Shown piece after piece: positions 18,890 to 27,072 of a stretch of DNA of 64,000 bases. The translations under genes were made by a program, and so were the position numbers. This DNA comes from Oligoflexia bacterium. Its GTDB lineage: Bacteria > Bdellovibrionota > Bacteriovoracia > Bacteriovoracales > Bacteriovoracaceae. The stretch is from contig JADGAN010000017.1 of NCBI GenBank assembly GCA_015231955.1, positions 35,535 through 99,534 of the forward strand. The letters are read 5' to 3'. Numbering within the stretch: the stretch's first letter is position 1; every line of letters starts with the position of its first letter. A model generated the notes under the pieces. The model worked only from the letters and a program-made list of their open reading frames with translations. It was not told the DNA's origin and made no database searches.

Positions 18890-19944
18890 AAAGCATAAAA
18901 TTCGCGGCCTCTTTACTATTAGTGATACTATTGTTGTGCACAGTTGTTGCAGTGGTGGGAGGGTGTGGAAAAACGTTACCCTATGAAGTGAATAAGGCCA
19001 AGAGCAGGGATATTGTTTTTGGAGATGGGGTCTCTCGCAGTATTAGTGTGAAGAGCGAACTACCCATTGTGCTGTTATTTTCAGAGGTACTTTGTGGCTC
19101 TTGCATGGAGGAGCACCAACAAATATCAAAAGATGTTGTTGATCGTGAACGCTTTAAGGAAAAAGTGCAGATGATCACCGTAATGGTGGGATCGTATGAG
19201 AGCGATCGTGAGCGGGTGGATCGTTGGGGGGTTAAAAATGGCGCCTTTTGGCCTTTGCTTACTGATGGTAATGGAGTGCTTTTTGCAAAATATTGTCGAG
19301 AAAATATTTTTCCCTGTGTGGTGATCTTTATGCCAGAACAGGGAATGGTCTATAGTAAGAATGCCAAGGTGGGTGTAAGTGAGATTAAGAGTGTGGTGGG
19401 CGATTGGAATCAAGGGGAAATGGAGGTAGAACCGCCGGTGGAGCTGCCGACACCAGTTGCAACACCAGCAATACCAATAGCAACACCAATGCCAACGCCA
19501 ACACCAACTGTGAGCGATCAGCAATTATTACGAGGAAGCTTTGCTTTTAACTTGCAGGCAGGAGGAGAGCAAGTGATCGATCTTGCTCAAAATGGCGGGA
19601 AAAAAAGTTTGCTGTTGCTTGCAAGCACAGGCTGTATCAACTGCGTGCAGGAGCACGAGGAGATTGCAAAAAAGTATAGTACTTGGCCGCAAATTAACAT
19701 CTATTCAGCGCTGATCAATCTTGAGAGGAAGGGGGAGAGTGATGCTGATTATGACTGGGAGATGGGAGATTTCCGCTCTCTAGGAGTTACCTGGCCCGTT
19801 GCGGATATTAGAATTTTTTCGTTATTCGAAAAATTTTGTTTAAATGAGCGCACTCCCTGCACTCTTCTTTTTAATGAAGAAAATCACTTAATCTTTTTAC
19901 GGGATGAAAAGTTTCCATTAGAGGAGCTACGCAGTCATTTGTAA
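18886..19944 (+). CDS. Lipoprotein with two thioredoxin-like domains
   Basis: About 352 residues. A signal peptide with lipobox VVGGC is followed by a first thioredoxin/TlpA-like domain with FSEVLCGSCMEEHQQI, a Pro/Thr-rich linker of about 35 residues (PTPVATPAIPIATPMPTPTP), and a second domain with LASTGCINCVQEHEEI. Each domain has its own CxxC (CGSC, CINC) and a later Cys in a C-x-N/C-x(4)-PC region, so thiol exchange between domains is plausible. The start at 18886 overlaps the previous stop; GTG at 18877 is an alternative with a better Shine-Dalgarno. The last 18 nt overlap the convergent MaoC-like gene. Confidence 0.8.
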   Translation: MKSIKFAASLLLVILLLCTVVAVVGGCGKTLPYEVNKAKSRDIVFGDGVSRSISVKSELPIVLLFSEVLCGSCMEEHQQISKDVVDRERFKEKVQMITVMVGSYESDRERVDRWGVKNGAFWPLLTDGNGVLFAKYCRENIFPCVVIFMPEQGMVYSKNAKVGVSEIKSVVGDWNQGEMEVEPPVELPTPVATPAIPIATPMPTPTPTVSDQQLLRGSFAFNLQAGGEQVIDLAQNGGKKSLLLLASTGCINCVQEHEEIAKKYSTWPQINIYSALINLERKGESDADYDWEMGDFRSLGVTWPVADIRIFSLFEKFCLNERTPCTLLFNEENHLIFLRDEKFPLEELRSHL

Positions 19945-20952
19945 GTGCTCAGTAGAAAAACTACCTTTTACGAGCAAGCGTTTTAGTTCATCAACAATTT
20001 CAAAATAGTAAAAATTTTCTTGAGTCGAGGAGCGTTTGAAGTTCAAGCGCACGCACTGGTTAACGTACACTTGATTGCAGTAATAGACCTCAAGGGAGGT
20101 AATGGGTTGTTGCAGTTTGAGCGTGATGTGCTTGATGAGATAGCTTCCAATACAAAGGCCTTGAATAAACGCTTTGGGAAAACCAAATAGGCGTGCAGTA
20201 AAATGAGTGGTGTGGGTGATACTGAAATCACCAGAGACGCGACCAAATTTTAGGCCCATATTTTCGGGAATAAAAAAATCGCAGGAGTGGGTTGCTAGTG
20301 TGGGAGTGATCGTGGCTTTTTGTTGAGAGAGTCCCAAGAAGAGGTGGTCGCTGTAACTGGAAAGCAGGGGGGAGTTCAGGTTTTGGTTTTGGTTTTGGTA
20401 GCGCTTTAAAAGATCTTTATAGAAGTTATGGCGATTTTTGATCTTAAAGAAGCTAGTAGCATGGGCGATGGATTCGTTGCTATGCGGATCTTTGATCTCT
20501 GTGGTACAGCAAAGGATAATGCTGGTTTTGGTGAGCGCTTTTAGTGCGCTAGCAGTGATGCTAATTTGGTATTGTTTGTGAGCTAAGAAACGGACGCCAG
20601 GGGACACGCGATGGATATTCCACCTAGCAAAGAGCATATCTTTAAAGCGAATATTCAGGTCACTTAAAAGTTCAAAGAAAAGGATAATGGTTGCCGGGCA
20701 AAAATAGGGAAAGTTGATCCAGGGAGCGTGCTTACGATCAAGTTCAAAGAGGCGATACCATCTGTTGATTGTCTTATCCGTAAAGCTATAGATGCCAGTG
20801 TAACTAGGGGGAAAGCTTTGATGAGCACGAGTGCGTGAGAATTTAGGAAAGAGTAAATTTCTAAAAAAGCGACTGTAGTATTGAAAAAGGTAGTAGAGAT
20901 AATTTTCAGTGGGAAGCACAATTTTCATAGGAGATAGCACCTTTTCGTTCAT
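19927..20952 (-). CDS. MaoC-type hot-dog fold protein
   Basis: A protein of 341 residues whose segment FGRVSGDFSITHTTHFTARL, followed by FGFPKAFIQGLCIGSYL, matches the MaoC/hydratase-2 signature, with the catalytic Asp and His both present (GD-x-S-x-T-H). The N-terminal half probably forms a degenerate second hot-dog. Family members hydrate trans-2-enoyl-CoA or act on acyl-ACP. A QNQNQNL tract near the middle comes from a hexanucleotide repeat. ATG at 20952 is used; the open frame reaches a TTG at 20958, and an ATG further in (MKIVLP) has a better spaced AAGGTG. It converges with and overlaps the preceding operon. Confidence 0.7.
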   Translation of the reverse strand: MNEKVLSPMKIVLPTENYLYYLFQYYSRFFRNLLFPKFSRTRAHQSFPPSYTGIYSFTDKTINRWYRLFELDRKHAPWINFPYFCPATIILFFELLSDLNIRFKDMLFARWNIHRVSPGVRFLAHKQYQISITASALKALTKTSIILCCTTEIKDPHSNESIAHATSFFKIKNRHNFYKDLLKRYQNQNQNLNSPLLSSYSDHLFLGLSQQKATITPTLATHSCDFFIPENMGLKFGRVSGDFSITHTTHFTARLFGFPKAFIQGLCIGSYLIKHITLKLQQPITSLEVYYCNQVYVNQCVRLNFKRSSTQENFYYFEIVDELKRLLVKGSFSTEHLQMTA

Positions 20953-21075
20953 ATTCAATAAAATTCATTTGCGTTCATTCCGTTAATCACTATCATACCC
21001 GATATTATATTTAAAATAAAAATTCCCATAGCCGAAGAGAAGTATAGTAAAGGAATTTTTCAAGGGGAAGCAGCA

Positions 21076-21660
21076 ATGAGCGATTTTAAATTGGAAAAGG
21101 AAGGGGAAGAGGTGCATTCAGAGAATCGCCCACCAGATGCGGCCATTGAGAGTTGCCATCCAGTTTTTCGTAGAACTTATATCATCAATCGATCTTTTCA
21201 GTACCGAACCATGTTGTACTCTTTACTACTGGCGTTTTGTATTATTATGGTTTTATATGGGAGTGTCTCGTTCTTTTTTGTTAAATTCAAGGAGGCGGGA
21301 TTTGCGCAAAACTTACCGCCTGATCATATCTTTTTTGTCTTTTTAGAAGTACAACGACAAACTTTTAATATGATTTTTTTAGTAGTAAGTATTTGGACTG
21401 TGATTATTATTATTTTTTGTGGGATTCTTTACTCGCATCGTATTGCAGGTCCTCTCTATAAGCTAAAAAAACATTGGGCAGAGATTATGGAAAGTGGAGG
21501 GCCGTTAAAAGAGGTCTATTTTAGAAAGCATGACTATTTTAAAGATGTGCAAGATAGTTTCAATGCCATGGTTAGAAAACTTAATGCCGATTTTTATTCT
21601 CATAATCATGAAAATACAAATCAGAACAAGAATCAGAACAAAAAGCAGGATGGAAAATAG
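21076..21660 (+). CDS. Two-helix membrane protein with HAMP-like segment
   Basis: A 194-residue protein. A cytosolic N-terminus (1-46) is followed by a membrane helix at about 48-70 (LLLAFCIIMVLYGSVSFFFV), a short periplasmic loop, and a second helix at about 93-118. SHRIAGPLYKLKKHWAEI and YFKDVQDSFNAMVRKLNADF then resemble the two helices of a HAMP linker. There is no kinase, cyclase or methyl-accepting domain after it; the C-terminus is an Asn/Gln/Lys tail from nucleotide repeats. It sits 2 bp before the next gene. It is probably a small signalling or structural membrane protein; function not assignable. Confidence 0.7.
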   Translation: MSDFKLEKEGEEVHSENRPPDAAIESCHPVFRRTYIINRSFQYRTMLYSLLLAFCIIMVLYGSVSFFFVKFKEAGFAQNLPPDHIFFVFLEVQRQTFNMIFLVVSIWTVIIIIFCGILYSHRIAGPLYKLKKHWAEIMESGGPLKEVYFRKHDYFKDVQDSFNAMVRKLNADFYSHNHENTNQNKNQNKKQDGK

Positions 21661-21662
21661 CC

Positions 21663-22808
21663 ATGAGATTTCTAGTGCTACTGCTGTTAATGGTAGTGGT
21701 TACCGTTGGCTTTCTTTTTTATAAAGATTTTGGAAGCTTACCAATTGATATTTTCCCCTTTAATGTGAGTAGTGAGCTGGCAAAAGGGGTTGGTGATTTA
21801 AATAAACTTGCAACAACATTTCATAACATAAGCTATGATAACATGCAAAGGCGAGGAGTACCCATAGAGCAGCAGCAAAGGATTACTAGCAACGATTACT
21901 TCAAGAATTTTTACCGGCAAATTCCGTTGACAGCGCAAGAAGCGTCTTTGAAAAAAGCACTGCTGCAGTTTGCTTATGGAGAGGATCTCTTTGATCTTTT
22001 AGTTTTAAGTAAGAAGACGCAAGATTTGGCCGGAAATAGAGATTTTTTAGAGAGACTTTTTGTGACTTTACAACGAGTGGAAGAATCCAAGGCAGCTGTG
22101 ATGTATCTTTATAGGCACCTCGATGAGTTTCAAAACTTAGATGATCAATTTACCATCATGTTACTAGCATTAGAGCATAACTATAGCAATGCTCAAATGT
22201 ATCGTGAGATCTCTATTAGCATTGTACAATCGACGATTCCCCATGAGAGTGGGGGAAGGGTACCCTCAAATGTGCTAGAGAATGAAAAGATGTACCGAGA
22301 ACAAGTAGGAGTAATGCAAATTCCCAACAAAGATAATTTAAAATATCTCGTGCTTACAATTCATAAACAAGTTCTCGGGCAGGTGGCATCTGCAGGCGAT
22401 GCTCTGGCCTTTACAATTATGGCGCTTACGGCACAACGAGATCCGGTGCTCATGAAGTATTTAGTGGCACAGTTTGTTGAGCGCTATCCAGAAAAGAGAG
22501 AGGCAATCTTGACCCAACTTCATGACCGTGCCTTAGAAATACCAGGGTACACGCTTACTCCAGCAAACGATTCTCTTGATCAAGAAGGATATAAAAACGG
22601 AGGGGATGGTGAGATGGAAGTGGATATGGACAATGGCATAGAGGGAGATTTCGAAATGGAGGTACCTCATGGTGATGCTATCCATGCGCCAATGATTGAT
22701 GAGAGTGATAAAAGTATAACTGCAGGTGCTAATGCAAAATCACAAATCCCGATTCCAGAAAATGCTCATGAAAGGGACATGACTGTGGAGAGTGTTGGTG
22801 ACGAGTGA
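21663..22808 (+). CDS. Signal-anchored protein of unknown function
   Basis: The 381-residue product starts with a hydrophobic segment (FLVLLLLMVVVTVGFLFY) that has no clear cleavage site, so it is probably a membrane-anchored periplasmic protein. The body is helical and the C-terminal 80 residues are very acidic and Met-rich (GEMEVDMDNGIEGDFEMEVP). The ATG follows the previous stop by 2 bp, so the two are co-translated. I recognise no family. Confidence 0.7.
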   Translation: MRFLVLLLLMVVVTVGFLFYKDFGSLPIDIFPFNVSSELAKGVGDLNKLATTFHNISYDNMQRRGVPIEQQQRITSNDYFKNFYRQIPLTAQEASLKKALLQFAYGEDLFDLLVLSKKTQDLAGNRDFLERLFVTLQRVEESKAAVMYLYRHLDEFQNLDDQFTIMLLALEHNYSNAQMYREISISIVQSTIPHESGGRVPSNVLENEKMYREQVGVMQIPNKDNLKYLVLTIHKQVLGQVASAGDALAFTIMALTAQRDPVLMKYLVAQFVERYPEKREAILTQLHDRALEIPGYTLTPANDSLDQEGYKNGGDGEMEVDMDNGIEGDFEMEVPHGDAIHAPMIDESDKSITAGANAKSQIPIPENAHERDMTVESVGDE

Positions 22809-22822
22809 TAGCAGTAAGCAAT

Positions 22823-23200
22823 TCAGCGCTTTTGCACTAAGAACTCCAAGGCTTCTTCTTGGTCGTTATTCTCTAAAAAAACGACATTGTTTCTACCTGT
22901 TGCTCTAATCAGTGTAATACCAATTGTCTGTGCAACTTTGGCCATTCCAATAATCGCCGTAAATTTCACATAGGGGCGATTGTGATTCAGGTAGCTTTTA
23001 GTTGCTTCCATTAAAGTGAGAGATGCAGCTATTTCGGCATTGGTAAAATCAGACAAGATAAGCAGTGATGCCGGAGGTTGCTTAGCAATAATTTTTTTTG
23101 CATCCTCATAGGCATGGAGAATTTCCGCAATAGAGGCCTTTTTATAATCGGTGAACAAGACTGGGATCGTTTTGTGTTCTAAAAAATATACTCTTTCCAT
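22823..23200 (-). CDS. Small STAS-like cytosolic protein, unknown function
   Basis: This 125-residue protein has a pattern of alternating strands and helices (IPVLFTDYKKASIAEILHAY; SLLILSDFTNAEIAASLTLM; KFTAIIGMAKVAQTIGIT) reminiscent of STAS or SpoIIAA-type folds, with the strand-helix order and small-residue loops expected. That is inference from pattern alone. It has no signal peptide. It converges with the preceding operon, 14 bp apart, and is divergent from the hydrolase gene at 23383. Confidence 0.6.
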   Translation of the reverse strand: MERVYFLEHKTIPVLFTDYKKASIAEILHAYEDAKKIIAKQPPASLLILSDFTNAEIAASLTLMEATKSYLNHNRPYVKFTAIIGMAKVAQTIGITLIRATGRNNVVFLENNDQEEALEFLVQKR

Positions 23201-23382
23201 AATGAAGATTTTATCTCAAAGCAAGAGGCCAGTATAGAGAGAGAAAAAAAGACACCTATGGTTGGCAAGAAGAGCAGGAAGAGAGGAGATCAGTCGGAGA
23301 ATATTAGAGGTAAGTTGTAGGAATAAGGTGTTTGGCATTGAAGGGAAAGTGATAAATAAGATTTGTTTGTTAAAATAAGGGG

Positions 23383-25359
23383 ATGAAAAAAATATTTTTT
23401 AACGTGGTTATTTTGTTAGGGTTTTGTGCAAGCTTCAGCACAGGGGTGGTGGCAGCACCAAAGGGCGATTCCCCTATTGATTGGAAACTTTTTTTTGCGC
23501 AACTTTTTGCTTTAGAGGTAAAGAAGGATTTGCGAGGAGAATTTTTTTTTCGAGATGATTTAAGTAGAAGGGAGAGAAGAGAAAAAGAGAAAGCACTGGA
23601 TGAAAAGTGGGATTACGTTTTAAGAAATAATTTTGTCTATACACCCTTAAGTTTTGATTATGCCGAACAGGCGGTTAAAGCAGGGGCAACTACCTCAGAA
23701 GATTTGTATTGGAATCGTCGAAAAATTTTTGAAGATCCTAAAAATCGTGAGTTTGTAAAGAATTTAAATTTCAATCAATCGATCTCGAAAGAGTTGCAGC
23801 AAAGTCCTGCAATTAAAAAATTTTTGGATGCGATTGAAAAACAGAGTGAGCATGCTGCTAAAAAAAGTGGCGAGGATTTTTTTGAATCGGAAGAGGCAAA
23901 AAACATGATTTGGGCGCTGACCTATCAAGGAGCTGGGGCAAGTGCAGGAGTGCAGAAGGTGGCGCTGGTGTTTGTTCCTGGTTTTGCGGCCCATACTATT
24001 GGAGGTTATATTTTTGAAGAGCTGCCCATTAGTGCCAATAGATACTATGGACGCGAAGGTGAGAGACCGATTGTAATGGACAAGGGTGCAGGGATTGTGC
24101 CTGTGGATTATCGGGAATTTTATCGCAAGAGAAATGAGAAAGAGAAGCTTTTCGATGTGCTTCATCCTGTAGGCATAGAACTTGGGAATACTTTTGCTTC
24201 GAATGATCGTGGTATTGATTTTATCAAGGATTGGTTGCTGCATTTACCAGAAGATTACAAAGATACAAAATTTATTCTATTGGGATATAGCAAAGGTGCT
24301 CCCATTGTGATTGATATGCTCAAAAAATATCCAGAATTACAACAGCGAGTGCTGGGAGTGGTGACTTATGCAGGAGTGCTACAAGGAACAGGATCCACTA
24401 GGTCTGTCACTGATAAGATGAAAGAGATCAGCGGTGGGAAGCTTGAAGATTTTGAGAAGTTGCTAATAGAGAAGATAAAGTGCAATCCAGAGATAGCTTC
24501 TAAGGGTGTGACACTGGCCATGAGTGGAATGAATGCTTGCTTAGGTGGTGCAGTTGGTTTTGAACCACTAAGAGAGCTACTGCAAGGATTTGGTGTTGAT
24601 CTTAATTTGTTTGAGGAGCGGCTTAAAGGGTATTTAGAGGTGGCGGATGTAGGACAGGTACTCAGAGGAATTATTGATCTAAGTAACTATGAACGGATTC
24701 GTGGGACGCTCTTGCATTTAAATGATAAAAATTACGCTAAAAATTTATTTGTGATGAATTTATCCGCAATTACCGATCCTTCGATCAACCTTAGGCCTAG
24801 AGGAAAATCTTATAACGAGGCCCGTGGTGGTATCTCACCGATTGTGCCTTCACTGACAGATGAGGGTAATATCGATTGGAAAAAATTTAGTTTAGATGCC
24901 GCTTTTCTCTATTTGTCATCCACTGAGGGTTTTAAGCAAGCACCAGGGGGGCTCTTTGATGCGCAAGTGGAGCTAGGGAATAGCAAGCTGTTAACACTCG
25001 ATCATAGGCCTTTACACGTTTCACTGACCAAAGAGGAGATGGAGCGGATGTGGAATGATCCAGAAATTCAAAGAGTGATGAAGGAGCGAGGAATTGGCAA
25101 GGAAAAATTTATGGCCGGCCCTCGTAGTGAACTTATTCCCGAGAGTGTGCGAAAGCATATTGCGGGTATCGATTTAGGGGAGATTTTAGGACACCATTGG
25201 TGCGCCTTCAAACAGGCGATTAAACCACCAGCAGAACTTTCTAAAGAGTATCCGGAGTGGCAATTTCCGCGTATGGCCTATATGCGGGCCATGTTGCAAA
25301 CATTAGCATTTTATAATTTGTATCAGCAGACAGTTGCAACCAAGGAAGTGAAGCAATGA
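23383..25359 (+). CDS. Exported alpha/beta-hydrolase-like protein
   Basis: The 658-residue product has a Sec signal (residues 1-25, cleavage near VVAAP). The central region VALVFVPGFAAH is a hydrolase strand plus oxyanion loop, and LLGYSKGAPIVIDML is the nucleophile elbow with Ser303 in G-x-S-x-G; His and Asp partners cannot be assigned with certainty. This suggests a secreted lipase, esterase or thioesterase. ATG 23383 is preceded by AAGGGG with almost no spacer, so leaderless or atypical initiation is possible. It overlaps the next gene by 4 nt (ATGA), so the two products probably work together. Confidence 0.72.
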   Translation: MKKIFFNVVILLGFCASFSTGVVAAPKGDSPIDWKLFFAQLFALEVKKDLRGEFFFRDDLSRRERREKEKALDEKWDYVLRNNFVYTPLSFDYAEQAVKAGATTSEDLYWNRRKIFEDPKNREFVKNLNFNQSISKELQQSPAIKKFLDAIEKQSEHAAKKSGEDFFESEEAKNMIWALTYQGAGASAGVQKVALVFVPGFAAHTIGGYIFEELPISANRYYGREGERPIVMDKGAGIVPVDYREFYRKRNEKEKLFDVLHPVGIELGNTFASNDRGIDFIKDWLLHLPEDYKDTKFILLGYSKGAPIVIDMLKKYPELQQRVLGVVTYAGVLQGTGSTRSVTDKMKEISGGKLEDFEKLLIEKIKCNPEIASKGVTLAMSGMNACLGGAVGFEPLRELLQGFGVDLNLFEERLKGYLEVADVGQVLRGIIDLSNYERIRGTLLHLNDKNYAKNLFVMNLSAITDPSINLRPRGKSYNEARGGISPIVPSLTDEGNIDWKKFSLDAAFLYLSSTEGFKQAPGGLFDAQVELGNSKLLTLDHRPLHVSLTKEEMERMWNDPEIQRVMKERGIGKEKFMAGPRSELIPESVRKHIAGIDLGEILGHHWCAFKQAIKPPAELSKEYPEWQFPRMAYMRAMLQTLAFYNLYQQTVATKEVKQ

Positions 25360-27041
25360 TAAAGATGAAGTTAAAATATTGTTTTCTGTTCTGTGGATTT
25401 TTTCTGATCCATGCGGACTTTGCCAGTGCCAGGGCCAGTGCCAAGGCCAGTGCCAAGGAACTCAATCCTTATTGTCTTTACGATTTGGACTTAAGCAGTG
25501 GTGGTAAAAAAAGTTTTTTTCATTTTTGCAATCTCTTATCACAAGCGGTTGCCGATGGAGTGGTGACTACCAGTAGTTTACAAGGACTAGCAAGTAAAAA
25601 TCCTTGTGTGGTTGATAAGGGTGTTGAGGGAGTTGCCTGTTCTACTGCGATTAAGAGTGCAGGCCCCTACTTTCAAGCGATGCAGTTTTTATCACAATTT
25701 GATTATGAAATTTTACGGCAATTAGAACAGGAGGAGTCACTGCGACCGTTGCCAGGAAAGGCGCTGCTAGTTTACGCTCCCTTAGAGAAAGAGTATGTGC
25801 AAAATATGCCAGAGGGAGAGTTAAAAAAACATTTTCCGGCCTTAAATTATGTGGATTTTTTCTTGAAATTAATCAATCCGCTTGCCAAAGGTATGCAGCT
25901 GCCTGCTCTTGATTTTAAAAACATTAATGCCAATGCCAAGGAGTGTGCTCTTGATAGTAAACTTTTCAAGCAACATATTGCTGATGGTGCAGTTGCAAAG
26001 TTGTTAAGTGCCAACCAGAACGTCTATGGAAAAAAGCTAGAGGCCTCATCGCTTAAAGATTTGCTTTTGAAAGTGAAAAATTATCACGATGCTTTCACTC
26101 CACTTGCATTGGTGACAGAGTTTCAAGCAGGGCATGGTTACTCTTTGGAAACTTATCTTCCTCCTCCTACAGAGATAGAAGAGAGTAAAGGGAGTTATCG
26201 TTTAAAAAAGGGCCTTAAAAGGCAAAAGCTGCCTTTTGAACTTAAAACCACTATTGGGGTGTTTGATGATTTTAGTTACCTTCCCAATGGCAGCGCCAGC
26301 GGCGGCCAAGATGCTAAGCAGATGATTCAGGTGCGCATGAATAAAGATTTTAAGGATCGTGATAATATTGATATCTCGCTTAGCTTTGGAAGAGTGGCCA
26401 GCGGTAGTGGAGATACAGCAGGGGCGGTGGGCGATAAGCATTTAATAAACATCGACAGCTCCTCTGCTGACGACTCTTTGCAACTGTACGGGAAGTTGAT
26501 GATGCAAAAGAAAGAGCATGATGGTTTCATGAAACGAAAGTTAAAGCAGTTCTTTAATAAGTTTTCCAAAGGTTTTTTGCTGGAGGTGCAGATTCATCAA
26601 TTGGGAATGAAGCTACAGCGAAAGCAGCTGGCAACGGATGGCCATTTTGTTCGCGATGAAAATGATCCGCCAGAGCTTCCCTATGCTATGAAATTTTCTA
26701 TGCCTGACTCAAAGATGTCCTATAGTATAAAGAAAAATGGTGTCCATTATAAACAAATGAAAGCGTTATCAATTGCAGGATTTAAGTGTCAGCAAGCAGC
26801 GCTAGCTGCTGATGGCAGAAAAGAGATGCAGTACGATTGCCGGCAAGATTTTGCAACTTGGAAGGGGTTTGAGAGCGATTTTCTAAGGCCTCACTTTCGA
26901 GGATTATCAGCAAAAATCATGAGAGGAATTTCTCGAAAAGTACTACATGATAGTATGCCAGATATTGAAAAAGATTTAGATCAAGAGATCAATAGTAGTA
27001 TTAATTATATTCTTGAAAAGGTACTACAGAATAAGGGGTAA
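25356..27041 (+). CDS. Exported protein of unknown function, partner of the hydrolase
   Basis: The product has 561 residues. The signal peptide ends near FASA, followed by ARASAKASAKE, a repeat encoded by a tandem GCCAGTGCCA-type DNA repeat at about 25425-25458. The remainder has several cysteines (CLYDLDL, CNLL, CVVDKG, CSTAIKS) and a C-terminal part rich in basic helices. I recognise no domain. Its ATG overlaps the hydrolase stop, and its own stop is 31 bp from the convergent AAA+ protease gene. A chaperone, foldase or structural partner for the hydrolase are all possible. Confidence 0.7.
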   Translation: MIKMKLKYCFLFCGFFLIHADFASARASAKASAKELNPYCLYDLDLSSGGKKSFFHFCNLLSQAVADGVVTTSSLQGLASKNPCVVDKGVEGVACSTAIKSAGPYFQAMQFLSQFDYEILRQLEQEESLRPLPGKALLVYAPLEKEYVQNMPEGELKKHFPALNYVDFFLKLINPLAKGMQLPALDFKNINANAKECALDSKLFKQHIADGAVAKLLSANQNVYGKKLEASSLKDLLLKVKNYHDAFTPLALVTEFQAGHGYSLETYLPPPTEIEESKGSYRLKKGLKRQKLPFELKTTIGVFDDFSYLPNGSASGGQDAKQMIQVRMNKDFKDRDNIDISLSFGRVASGSGDTAGAVGDKHLINIDSSSADDSLQLYGKLMMQKKEHDGFMKRKLKQFFNKFSKGFLLEVQIHQLGMKLQRKQLATDGHFVRDENDPPELPYAMKFSMPDSKMSYSIKKNGVHYKQMKALSIAGFKCQQAALAADGRKEMQYDCRQDFATWKGFESDFLRPHFRGLSAKIMRGISRKVLHDSMPDIEKDLDQEINSSINYILEKVLQNKG

Positions 27042-27072
27042 CAACGTGTGTGAGCGAGGGTGCAACTAGTGC

